Source of the DNA: JBOGWP01 sp050693875
Lineage (GTDB): Bacteria > Actinomycetota > CADDZG01 > JAHWKV01 > JBOGWP01
Assembly: GCA_050693875.1 (NCBI GenBank)
Contig: JBOGWP010000158.1
Span: forward strand, 1-15,883
Length of the DNA: 15,883 nt
Direction of reading: 5' to 3'
The position numbers and the translations under genes are program-made. A model generated the notes under the pieces. It saw only the letters and a list, made by a program, of their open reading frames with translations, was not told the origin of the DNA and did not search any database. Each line of letters starts with the position of its first letter. Position 1 is the stretch's first letter. Positions 6,006 through 12,949 of this stretch are shown here, piece by piece.

Positions 6006-6868
6006 GTCGTCTCCCTACGAGCATTCGGTCCCGCTGCCCCAACCTGGTCCGGCGGTCGGACGAGCCGCTCGACCTGCCGGACCGCGTCGGCCACGTCGCC
6101 GTACCGGAGCCGGTAACAGCGGGCCCCTCGCACGAAGTCGCCAAGCACGATGAGCGCCCGCCGGCCGAAGCTCTCGAGGTTGAAGGCGTGGGAGGCCAGC
6201 ATCGCCACCGCCTGGGACGAGGAGACCTCCTCCAGGCGAGTCTCGCTGCCCGACTCGTAGCTCGGCGAGATCACGAGCTGCGGAGTCCCAGCCGTGCCGA
6301 CGCCGCCCGGCCTCAACGCCTCCGGCGGAACCATCACTCCTGCATCTTTGGCCGACATCCGGAGGCCCGCGGGCAGCTCGATCAGCTCGAGCATCCCCGG
6401 GCGCACCGAGAGCGCCCGCGGGAACGGCCGCACGAGCCCGGCCGCCGGGTCGAGAACGGCGATCTCATCCGACAGGAATCGGTAGCCGGCCCCGACGAGG
6501 CGGGCCACCAGGGTGGTCTTGCCGCATCCCGACGGTCCGGGCAGAAGGACGACCCCGTCCGCCCCCCCGACGACGCCCGCATGGATCAGGAGCTGGTTGG
6601 GGGTGGTCTCGATGGCGCTCCGCATCACATGCCAGAGCAGGTGCTCCGCTGCCCCAGCGGTGCTCTGGCTCGATCGGAGCTGCCTTCCGTCGATCAGCAG
6701 CCGGAAACGCGGGGCCCGCCTTCCTCGCACGAGCCGGTAGGTCGAGGCAACCTCCGCATCGTCCGCGGCGAAGCCCGCCAGCGTCCGCTCCACCGCCCGG
6801 GCGAACGCGTCCACGCTCGTCCTGACCAGAAAACCATAGGAAAGGACCTGATACGTGCCCTCGAACAA
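6002..6868 (-). CDS. HPr-kinase-like P-loop protein in a glycan cluster
   Basis: 288 residues. The C-terminal two thirds resemble the HPr serine kinase/phosphorylase fold: LIHAGVV (94-100), Walker A GPSGCGKTTL (111-120), then GAGYRFLSDEIAVLD (127-140), where the SDE acidic pair replaces a Walker B, and RPFPRALSVRPG. The N-terminal 90 residues are divergent and have no HprK N-terminal domain. Such HprK-related proteins occur in polysaccharide, exosortase and peptide-modification clusters, and in most the substrate is unknown. No HPr-like or PqqD-like protein is visible here. It lies between the Tat-exported protein and the epimerase, to which it is coupled by a 4-base overlap, so it probably acts on that pathway or protein. 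The function as a kinase is inferred from motifs only. Confidence 0.75.
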   Translation of the reverse strand: MFEGTYQVLSYGFLVRTSVDAFARAVERTLAGFAADDAEVASTYRLVRGRRAPRFRLLIDGRQLRSSQSTAGAAEHLLWHVMRSAIETTPNQLLIHAGVVGGADGVVLLPGPSGCGKTTLVARLVGAGYRFLSDEIAVLDPAAGLVRPFPRALSVRPGMLELIELPAGLRMSAKDAGVMVPPEALRPGGVGTAGTPQLVISPSYESGSETRLEEVSSSQAVAMLASHAFNLESFGRRALIVLGDFVRGARCYRLRYGDVADAVRQVERLVRPPDQVGAAGPNARRETT

Positions 6869-6873
6869 GACGT

Positions 6874-6879
6874 TCCTCC
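6874..6879 (-). promoter_or_regulatory. Ribosome binding site supporting a TTG start
   Basis: GGAGGA on the minus strand, 5 bases before TTG 6868. No ATG or GTG in the frame is better placed, so the HPr-kinase-like protein is taken to start at TTG. Confidence 0.7.
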
Positions 6880-6979
6880 GTACCTTGCGTGAAGCGGCCC
6901 GCCTGTCGGCGGCCCCGACGACGACGCGACAAGGAAATGAATCAAGACGATCCGAGAGGGGAGCTGCGGCGGGCCGACC

Positions 6980-7663
6980 CTACGCCGCCGGGCAGGTGCA
7001 GCCCTGGCCGGTCACCTCGGCGTGGCTCACGATCAGATCGACCCCGCCGAGCAGCGGGGAGCTGACGTGGAGGGCGTTGCGCTCAAGGGTTCCGTCTACG
7101 CAACGCTCCTCGTTGATGATGATGCTCAGCCCTAGAGCGGAAACCTGCTGGTTCGGAGCTCCGGTCACCTGCACCTCAACCAAGGTTATGCCCTGCCCGA
7201 TCCGGAGCTTGACCACCTCGCCGCTCGAGGCAAACTCGCAGCCCGGGCAGGTCACGCTGACCTCCGAGGTGAGGACATCCGCGCGGATCCGGGGTAGCGC
7301 GACGAGCCCTACGGTGACTCGGACGTCGAGGCTCGTTACGGTTGCTTGCGCCGTGCACGTGCCGTTCTCGGTCGAGGTGCCGCAGACGAGGACTCCCGTA
7401 ACCCGGACATTCGTGGGGCCCGGGGGGTCGTTGACGATGTTGATCTGGGAGAGGCAGTCGACCGTGGTGGCGATGTTCAGGTCGGGAATTCGCAGGAACA
7501 GGCCGTAGGCGTGGGCGGTGCACTCGCAGGGCGTCGGGTACTGCTGCGCCCACGCCCGTCCGCCCGAGAGGGTAGTGATGGCCGGGGCCGCCCAGGTCAC
7601 CGCGCCGGCGACGGCGCTCTTCTTGAGGAACTCGCGACGCGACTGCCTGCCGTGGTCGTCCAT
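6980..7663 (-). CDS. Tat-exported cysteine-rich surface protein (choice-of-anchor P-like)
   Basis: 227 residues. The N-terminus is a textbook Tat signal: SRREFLKK (8-15), hydrophobic stretch AVAGAVTWAAPAITTLSG, and cleavage after GRAWA (39). The mature part begins QQYPTPCEC, contains HAYGLFLRIPDL, several beta-rich repeats, and RNALHV with LLGGVDLIVSHAEV near the end. That AYG-start and NALHV...GVDLIV...A pattern resembles the 'choice-of-anchor P' type of actinobacterial secreted protein; I infer this from pattern only. It has ten cysteines, framed by CEC (46-48) and CTC (222-224), suggesting disulfides made after export. No membrane anchor or sortase signal is seen. GAGG lies 5 bases before ATG 7663. 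It is the first gene of its run, 111 bases before the HPr-kinase-like gene, and its own export machinery is encoded 3 kb downstream. Confidence 0.8.
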   Translation of the reverse strand: MDDHGRQSRREFLKKSAVAGAVTWAAPAITTLSGGRAWAQQYPTPCECTAHAYGLFLRIPDLNIATTVDCLSQINIVNDPPGPTNVRVTGVLVCGTSTENGTCTAQATVTSLDVRVTVGLVALPRIRADVLTSEVSVTCPGCEFASSGEVVKLRIGQGITLVEVQVTGAPNQQVSALGLSIIINEERCVDGTLERNALHVSSPLLGGVDLIVSHAEVTGQGCTCPAA

Positions 7664-7696
7664 CAGTACCTCGTGCTCTCACGGCTCCCGCCGCCG

Positions 7697-7724
7697 GCTG
7701 GAGCGATCATGCTGGAGCGATCAT
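7697..7724. repeat. Perfect tandem 14-bp direct repeat upstream of the Tat-exported protein
   Basis: GCTGGAGCGATCAT occurs twice with no gap, at 7697-7710 and 7711-7724 (plus strand). It ends 34 bases before the ATG of the exported protein and overlaps the TATGAT box on the minus strand. It may be a pair of regulator half-sites or just a small duplication; each copy contains GATC. Confidence 0.85.
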
Positions 7725-7725
7725 A
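7720..7725 (-). promoter_or_regulatory. Candidate -10 box for the Tat-protein operon
   Basis: TATGAT on the minus strand, one base from the consensus, in GC-rich DNA and about 57 bases before the ATG at 7663. The best -35 candidate at 16 bases upstream is poor (TTCCCC), so an activator may be needed. Confidence 0.35.
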
Positions 7726-7756
7726 GGGAGGCCGGCGTTGCGGGGAATGGGCAAGT

Positions 7757-7797
7757 CGCGGTAATTCCCGTACCGCGGCCCCCCTTGCCGGCGGTAC
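7757..7797 (-). terminator. Two mutually exclusive hairpins after the formyltransferase gene
   Basis: CGCGGTA (7757-7763) pairs perfectly with TACCGCG (7771-7777) across a 7-base loop. The bases GTACCGC (7770-7776) can instead pair perfectly with GCGGTAC (7791-7797) across a 14-base loop. The middle arm cannot pair with both. The structure begins 38 bases after the formyltransferase stop on the minus strand. No T-run follows, so it could be a terminator of the polysaccharide operon, a switch, or three operator half-sites (GCGGTA in alternating orientation) upstream of the next promoter. Confidence 0.45.
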
Positions 7798-7835
7798 CCC
7801 CGCTCGATCCCGGGATGCCGCGGGAAGTACTCGGG

Positions 7836-8648
7836 CTACGCATCCGCCTCCATGTCCTGCCCCGCGACGACGTCCGAGGCTTTCTCGGGAACGATCCGGA
7901 TCTGGATCCTGTGCCGTGCCCCGTTCCTGACCAGATAGGCCGCCTCCCCGATCCGGTCGGTGGTGAGAGCGCGAAGCCGGTCGATCACCTCCCCCACCTT
8001 CATGACCGCGTCCGGATCGAGACGCTGTACCTCCGGCCTGAAGAGGTCTTCCTTGCGGTGGGCCGTCCCCCCGGCGTCCGGCTGCGGCTCGGCGCGCACC
8101 CCCTCGCAGCGCTCCAGGGTCGGCCACGCCTCCCGGAACACCTCGACCTCGAGTGACTTCACCCGCCGATAGAGGGTGTCGGCGGTGTCGTCGGGACGGA
8201 CCTCGAGGGCCTTTCGAAGCACGACGGGTCCGGCATCCACCTCCTCGCTCATGAGGTGGAGGCTTGCCCCGTACGGCGTGCCCTCGAGGATCGCCCAGCT
8301 CGGGGTGTGCCACCCGCGGTTGTACGGAAGGTAGGCCGGGTGCAGGTTCAGGACGCCGTGCCTCGGAATTCGCAGCACCTCGGGCGGGACGATGAGGGGA
8401 AAGTGGACGCAGACCAGGTAGTCGAGTTGGAGCGCCTCGAGGAGAGCGACGGCTGCGGGTTCGCGGAACCGCCTTCCCACCATCACGTGGCGCGGGTCGA
8501 GGTGGGAACAGATGTGCGCAAGCTGGTCGGCGTGTGACACTCCCTTTGCCGGGACCAGCAGCGCCAGCGGGCGCACTCCCCGGCCCAGGATGAACTTCAG
8601 GACCCGAACGGCGACGTCGCGGTCCCCGGCAAAGGCCAGTCGCAACAC
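7836..8648 (-). CDS. Sugar N-formyltransferase (methionyl-tRNA formyltransferase fold)
   Basis: 270 residues. The family transfers a formyl group from N10-formyltetrahydrofolate to an amine; in polysaccharide loci the acceptor is an amino group of a nucleotide sugar. Catalytic residues are visible: Asn101-Leu-His103 in GVLNLHPAYLPYNRG (98-112), and Asp138 in MSEEVDAGPVV (133-143). The WHTPSWAILEGTPYGASLHLM segment is typical of this group. The C-terminal part (about 200-256) is a small accessory domain. It is shorter than true Fmt and lacks its tRNA-binding domain, so the housekeeping role is unlikely. GTG start at 8648 follows a GGGGAGGGGGAG purine run. It is 18 bases after the initiating transferase stop and last in its operon. 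Together with the aminotransferase gene at 3795-4994 it suggests a formamido sugar. Confidence 0.85.
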   Translation of the reverse strand: MLRLAFAGDRDVAVRVLKFILGRGVRPLALLVPAKGVSHADQLAHICSHLDPRHVMVGRRFREPAAVALLEALQLDYLVCVHFPLIVPPEVLRIPRHGVLNLHPAYLPYNRGWHTPSWAILEGTPYGASLHLMSEEVDAGPVVLRKALEVRPDDTADTLYRRVKSLEVEVFREAWPTLERCEGVRAEPQPDAGGTAHRKEDLFRPEVQRLDPDAVMKVGEVIDRLRALTTDRIGEAAYLVRNGARHRIQIRIVPEKASDVVAGQDMEADA

Positions 8649-8666
8649 TGCTCCCCCTCCCCGGGG

Positions 8667-9314
8667 TCAGCTCTTCGGAACGCTGCCCCGGAAGTACTCA
8701 ACGGTGGCATGCCCGGGCTGGGACACGCCGTCACCGGTGACGATCTTCCACGCCGCCGCCGCCATGATCTTCAAGTCGATCCACAGCGACGAGTTGTCGA
8801 CGTACCAGACGTCGAGCCGGAACTTCTCCTCCCAGCTCAGAGCGTTGCGGCCCTTGACGGCCACCGGACCGACCACGCCGGGCAGCACCTCGTGCCGGCG
8901 CCACTGCTCCGGGGTGTAGAGGTCGCGGTACTCGACGAGCAGCGGGCGTGGCCCCACGAGACTCATCTCGCCGCGCAGCACGTTTACGAGCTGGGGTAGC
9001 TCGTCGAGCGACGTCCGCCTGAGAAGCCTTCCGAGGCGCGTGAGGCGCCGCTCGTCCGGCAGGGTGCGCCCGTGCCTGTCGGCTGCCTGCCGCATCGTTC
9101 GGACCTTGAGCAGGACGAAGCGCCGCCCTTGATGGCCCAGCCGCTCCTGCCGGAACAGTACGGGTCTTCCCATCATCACGAGGATCAGGACGGCGATTGC
9201 CGCCATGAGGGGCGAGAGGGCGATCAACAGGCCGGCCGAGATGCACACGTCGAGAAGCCGCTTCACTGCCCGTTTCCGCCTTCCGGGCCGCCCCGAACCG
9301 GGCCCTTCACCCAT
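8667..9314 (-). CDS. Initiating phosphoglycosyl transferase (bacterial sugar transferase, PglC/WbaP type)
   Basis: 215 residues. It transfers a sugar-1-phosphate from a nucleotide sugar to undecaprenyl phosphate at the membrane, the first step of repeat-unit assembly. It has a basic start (GRRKRAVKRLLDV, 11-23), one re-entrant hydrophobic helix (24-48), FRQERLG (54-60), the catalytic SLDELPQLVNVLRGEMSLVG (102-121) followed by PRP, then KGRNALSWEEKF and DVWYVDN. The size is that of the short PglC class, with no N-terminal membrane domain. Odd: the usual GWAQVNGRN is GPVAVKGRN here. I chose ATG 9314 because it overlaps the preceding glycosyltransferase stop by 8 bases and gives the normal family start. 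The in-frame extension to 9476 is read-through of the neighbour in another frame. Confidence 0.9.
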   Translation of the reverse strand: MGEGPGSGRPGRRKRAVKRLLDVCISAGLLIALSPLMAAIAVLILVMMGRPVLFRQERLGHQGRRFVLLKVRTMRQAADRHGRTLPDERRLTRLGRLLRRTSLDELPQLVNVLRGEMSLVGPRPLLVEYRDLYTPEQWRRHEVLPGVVGPVAVKGRNALSWEEKFRLDVWYVDNSSLWIDLKIMAAAAWKIVTGDGVSQPGHATVEYFRGSVPKS

Positions 9315-10506
9315 GACCGAGAAGCGAGTCGACCGGACGAACGGGAGGAGACGCGATTCCCTTCGCCTGGAGCAACCGGCGATAGGCCTCCTCGACCTTC
9401 TCGGCGACCTTCCGCTCGTCGAAGCGTTCGAGAGCGCGCGCCTGGGCAGCGCGACCGAAGCGAGCGGCCAGGGCACGATCGCCGAGCATGGTCAAGATCG
9501 CCCCCGCCAGGCGGGTGGGGTTCCGGGGGGGTATGAGCAACCCCTCCTTCCCGTCACGGACCACTTCGCGACATCCCCTGATGTCGGTCAGCACCATCGC
9601 CCTCCCCATCGCCGCCGCCTCGATCGCAGAACGGGGAAGGCCTTCCCTCCACGAGGGGAGAACGAAGACATCCATCAGACCGAGGAGATCCCTGATGTCG
9701 GTCCGCCAGCCGGGGAGGCGGAGATGGCTCCGGCCGGCCAGCTCCTCGGGGCGAATCGAGTCGACCTTTTCCGGGTCGGGGTCGCCGAGGCACAGGAAGA
9801 TCGCGTCGGGGATCACACGTCTCACCTCCTCGGCTGCAGCGAACAGCTCCAGGTAGCCCTTCTCCGCGACGAGCCGGCCGACCATGCCAACCACCCGCGA
9901 GCCATCGGGGATGGCGAGCTCGGCGCGGAGCGAGCGCACGCGAGCCGGAGCCACCCGTGCGGGATCGAACGCCGAGAGGTCGATTCCGTTTCCCAGGTAC
10001 AGGCTCTTTTGGCGCGACACCACCCGCCTCCGGCGGGCCCACTCCAGGTCCTCCTCGCTCTGGAACATCTCGAGGTCGGAACAACGGGCGGCCGCTCCCT
10101 CCAGCCCGAGAACTGCGAAGCGCTTGCCGAGCCGGTCCTCCGGGGTTGCGTAAAGTCCGTGCACCGTGTTGACGATGCACGGGACGCCGGCGACTCGGGC
10201 TGCGACCCTTCCCATCACGCCGGGCTTCGGGTTGTGGGTGTGAACGACGTCGAACCGCTCGCGGCGCAGGATGCCGAGCAGCTCGCGGAAGGACCGGATA
10301 TCCGCCGCGGGGTTCCAGGAGCGCGTGGCCGAGGGCCAGGGGATGTGCCGGATGCCCTCACGCTCGAGGTCCGACCCCCAGCGACCCGGCGCGCTGATCG
10401 TGCTCACCTCGAACCCGCTCTCGCGCAGATGGCGCAGCTGGCCGAGGAGCAGAAAGCGCAGCGTGAGGTCGACGGTGGTGATGTGGGCTAGGCGAATTCC
10501 CGTCAT
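9307..10506 (-). CDS. GT4-family glycosyltransferase A
   Basis: 399 residues, GT-B fold, retaining. It adds a sugar from a nucleotide sugar to the growing lipid-linked unit on the cytoplasmic face. N-terminal domain: MTGIRLAHITTVDLTLRF and FDVVHTHNPKPGVMGRVAA (with HTH at 89-91). C-terminal domain: VGRLVAEKGYLEL (209-221), PGWRTDI, and the EX7E motif E288-GLPRSAI-E296 typical of GT4. The TVDLTLRFLLLGQL and NTVHGLYATPEDRLGKR segments resemble the actinobacterial/cyanobacterial exopolysaccharide WcaL/EpsD-like group, but the sugar is unknown. ATG 10506 overlaps the polymerase stop as ATGA, with GGAGGA 9 bases upstream. The frame stays open to 11361, but that part is the polymerase gene read out of frame. 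Confidence 0.92.
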   Translation of the reverse strand: MTGIRLAHITTVDLTLRFLLLGQLRHLRESGFEVSTISAPGRWGSDLEREGIRHIPWPSATRSWNPAADIRSFRELLGILRRERFDVVHTHNPKPGVMGRVAARVAGVPCIVNTVHGLYATPEDRLGKRFAVLGLEGAAARCSDLEMFQSEEDLEWARRRRVVSRQKSLYLGNGIDLSAFDPARVAPARVRSLRAELAIPDGSRVVGMVGRLVAEKGYLELFAAAEEVRRVIPDAIFLCLGDPDPEKVDSIRPEELAGRSHLRLPGWRTDIRDLLGLMDVFVLPSWREGLPRSAIEAAAMGRAMVLTDIRGCREVVRDGKEGLLIPPRNPTRLAGAILTMLGDRALAARFGRAAQARALERFDERKVAEKVEEAYRRLLQAKGIASPPVRPVDSLLGHG

Positions 10507-11849
10507 CTCGCTTTCTCCTCCCGACGGACGGGTGGGACGGATAGAAGGACGAGGAAGAGAGGCAACATCTGCACCCGTTGACGCACGAGCAGCCCGAAAT
10601 TGGCCATGCTCGAGAAGGCGATCACGAACATCCCGACATAGGCCGCGGCGAAGGCAACGTAGGGCTGACGTCGCACGCTCCGCAGCGCGGTCGTGATCCA
10701 GCGAAACCGCACAATGGTCAGCCCGATAAGAAGCGATCCCTCCACGCCAGCAATGAGCGCCGGGAGGTTGTCCACCTCGTGGGGGAGCGGGCGGAACAGG
10801 ACGGTGAACGCCGCCCCCGGGATCTGAAGGGGCGAGCGAGGAATCGACGGCGCGAACGCAGACCCGCCGAAGTTCCCCCCTCGGCTCGCCTCCTCGAGCG
10901 TATTCGACAGGCCCTTCTGGGTCTCGATCCCGGACTTCTCGAGGTATTGCTGGGTCTCGCCCACGAGAAACAGGGCAGCGACGCCCAGCGCGAGCATCCC
11001 CAATGTCTTCGCCACCGGCGCCAGGGAGCCGAGCCGGGCAGGACGCCGGCCAGCCAAGAACCCGGCGACGAGGGCGACGCCGAGCATCCCCCCCACGTGG
11101 GGCCGAATGAGCATCGTCATCCAGATCCCGAGTCCGGCGTTGACCGCGCCCCGCCACGTCTGGCCGCTGAACACGCGCGCGGCGCCGTAGGCGGCGATCC
11201 CGACCCCGAGCAGCATCCAGGGGTCCTTGCCCATAAGCGAGGACCAGAAGACCGACGAAGGAAGGAAGAAGACCAGCCTTCCGTACGTGCGGACCTTGCC
11301 CTCGGGAACCGCAAGGACGAAGGCCCGGTAGAGGAAGAAGAGCCCGAGGAAGCCGAACCACGCATGCACCATGAAGCCGCCGAGCTTCGTAGGGCCGATC
11401 AGAAAGTAGATGATCCCGTTGAGGAGGATCGGGAACGAGGTCCCCGTGACCGTTTCCATCCCGGTGGAGAAGTCACCAGAGAGGAAGCGGCGGGCCAGTA
11501 GCAGTCCCCGGTTGTGATACCGATTGAGGTCCACTACCCCCTGATAGACGTCAAACGCAACGAAGTGTGCCGCCACGGCGGCGCCCAATTTGAGAAGCAA
11601 CGCCGCTACGAACAGCCCGAGGAGACGCGAATTGCCTTCACGTGCGGCCTGCCGAGCGAGGCCGGGGAGCGTGACCGCGACCAACACGGGGCCGACCAGC
11701 AGGGCTCCCCAGACATCAAAGGAGGTCCAGTTCATGAACTGTACGAGCAGCGCCGAGTAGCCGGCGATGAGGAGTACGCCGGCCGCGACCATCGTTCCCG
11801 CCGGGCGACGCGCGGTCAGCCGTTCGCTCGCTAGATGCATCCCGGTCAT
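10503..11849 (-). CDS. Polytopic membrane protein, probable polysaccharide polymerase (Wzy/EpsG-like)
   Basis: 448 residues with about 11 hydrophobic segments, the first at 19-37. Large hydrophilic loops and the run FFLPSSVFWSSLMGKDPWML (194-213) are typical of O-antigen/exopolysaccharide polymerase-like or EpsG-like proteins, where a conserved 'P-S-x-x-F-W-S-S-x-x-x-K-D' element follows a helix. Near the end, SMANFGLLVRQRVQMLPLF is likewise seen in this group. Long loop 300-350 (ETQKGLSNTLEEASRGG) is probably outside. Such proteins join lipid-linked repeat units after export. Sequence conservation in the family is low, so GT39-like membrane glycosyltransferase is the alternative. Start ATG 11849 overlaps the upstream gene's stop as ATGA, with GAGGAG 8 bases before it. 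Confidence 0.72.
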   Translation of the reverse strand: MTGMHLASERLTARRPAGTMVAAGVLLIAGYSALLVQFMNWTSFDVWGALLVGPVLVAVTLPGLARQAAREGNSRLLGLFVAALLLKLGAAVAAHFVAFDVYQGVVDLNRYHNRGLLLARRFLSGDFSTGMETVTGTSFPILLNGIIYFLIGPTKLGGFMVHAWFGFLGLFFLYRAFVLAVPEGKVRTYGRLVFFLPSSVFWSSLMGKDPWMLLGVGIAAYGAARVFSGQTWRGAVNAGLGIWMTMLIRPHVGGMLGVALVAGFLAGRRPARLGSLAPVAKTLGMLALGVAALFLVGETQQYLEKSGIETQKGLSNTLEEASRGGNFGGSAFAPSIPRSPLQIPGAAFTVLFRPLPHEVDNLPALIAGVEGSLLIGLTIVRFRWITTALRSVRRQPYVAFAAAYVGMFVIAFSSMANFGLLVRQRVQMLPLFLVLLSVPPVRREEKAR

Positions 11850-12949
11850 CCAAGCAACTCCTCGTAGACCTTTTCGCTCCTCTCGACGGCATGACAGATG
11901 TCGAATTGGGCAGCGCGTCGCCTCGCCTCCATTCCCATTCGGGATCGGAGTCCGGGATCGTCGAGAAGCCGAAGGATCGCGTCGGCAAGCCGCTTCGGGT
12001 CCCGCGGGGGCACGACGACGCCGTGGCGGCCGTCTTCAACCACCTCCGGCATTCCCCCGACATTCGTGACCACCACAGGGCATCCCATCGCCATGGCCTC
12101 GAGGAGGGCGATGGCGAGACCTTCTTGGAGCGACGCCAGCACGAAGAGGTCCGACGCGCCGGCGATCCGGGCTGCATCGGCACGGGTGCCAGTGAACTTG
12201 ACTGTTCCCATCAAGCCCAACCTCCCCGCGAGAGTGCGCACGTTTTTCTCTAGCCGTCCTCCTCCGACGAGGACAAGTTGAATTTCGGGGTCTACCCTTC
12301 GGCAGATAGCGAGGGCCTCGAGCAAATACCGATGCCCCTTTTCTCGTCGGAAGTTAGCCACGCAGGAAACAAGAGGTGCGTGGGGAGGGATGCCTAGTTC
12401 GTCTCTCACCCCGTCGGGCTGCTTCCATGTTGTGACGACCGAGGGGTCGATGCCGTGGTAAAGCGTCTCCACCCTGGGCATGGGCAGCACCCGCAGCAGA
12501 GAAGGGTAACGGATCGAATCCCGCACGTGATGCGAGACGGCGAACACGTACTTATTGCGTGGGAAAGTAAGGGCGTTGCCCCAATAAGTGGGAAACCGAT
12601 AGGCCGACCAAACGTTGTGTTCGGTGTTGACAAGCCGCGGCCGTTCCCCCCACAGGACCATCCGGGCGAAGGTCGCCGCGTAGGGAGAGTGGGTGTGGAC
12701 GATATCGAATCGTCTCTGCTTGACTAGCAGCCGAAGTCTCCTGATCCAATCGAGTGCCCATTTGCCCTCGAGGCAGTGGACCGGAAGACCGATGTCTCGC
12801 AGCTCCCCGGCCAGAACATCCCCCTGACGAAGGAGGTAGGCGACCTCGTAGTCGAAGCGGGACCGGACGAAGTGGGGCCCCGCGTTGACCAAGAGCTGCT
12901 CGGCGCCGCCGCGGTCAAGAGCCTTGATCAAATGGAGGACGCGCGGCAT
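11846..12949 (-). CDS. GT4-family glycosyltransferase B
   Basis: 367 residues, GT-B fold. N-terminal nucleotide-proximal features: LHLIKALDRGGAEQLLVNAG (5-24), the glycine-rich acceptor-loop motif GGAEQ, and FDIVHTHSPYAATFARM with HTH at 85-87. C-terminal donor domain: SCVANFRREKGHRYLLEA (195-212), LVLVGGG, KFTGTRADAA and the EX7E motif E276-GLAIALL-E284 followed by GCPVVVTNVGGMPEVV. The length is typical. It is coupled at both ends: its ATG shares one base with the stop of the preceding gene (TGATG), and its TGA overlaps the polymerase start. Specific sugar not predictable. Confidence 0.93.
   Translation of the reverse strand: MPRVLHLIKALDRGGAEQLLVNAGPHFVRSRFDYEVAYLLRQGDVLAGELRDIGLPVHCLEGKWALDWIRRLRLLVKQRRFDIVHTHSPYAATFARMVLWGERPRLVNTEHNVWSAYRFPTYWGNALTFPRNKYVFAVSHHVRDSIRYPSLLRVLPMPRVETLYHGIDPSVVTTWKQPDGVRDELGIPPHAPLVSCVANFRREKGHRYLLEALAICRRVDPEIQLVLVGGGRLEKNVRTLAGRLGLMGTVKFTGTRADAARIAGASDLFVLASLQEGLAIALLEAMAMGCPVVVTNVGGMPEVVEDGRHGVVVPPRDPKRLADAILRLLDDPGLRSRMGMEARRRAAQFDICHAVERSEKVYEELLG

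Noticed and set aside
3963..6116. Two long plus-strand frames opposite the aminotransferase and epimerase genes.
   Set aside because: Arg/Gly/Glu-rich antisense translations without domains. Both opposite strands carry genes with intact catalytic motifs.
6869..6979. A possible small gene between the Tat-exported protein and the HPr-kinase-like gene (for example a PqqD-like partner), and a plus-strand ATG at about 6937.
   Set aside because: No frame on the minus strand gives a protein-like product, and the plus ATG has its purine run only one or two bases away and runs antisense into the Tat-protein gene.
9205..10491. Long plus-strand frame opposite glycosyltransferase A (428 codons).
   Set aside because: Antisense shadow of a clear GT4 gene, with low-complexity charged composition and no plausible ribosome site.
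10507..11361. In-frame upstream extension of glycosyltransferase A by about 285 codons.
   Set aside because: It is the polymerase gene read out of frame. ATG 10506 has a good ribosome site, an ATGA overlap with the polymerase stop, and begins exactly at the GT4 fold.
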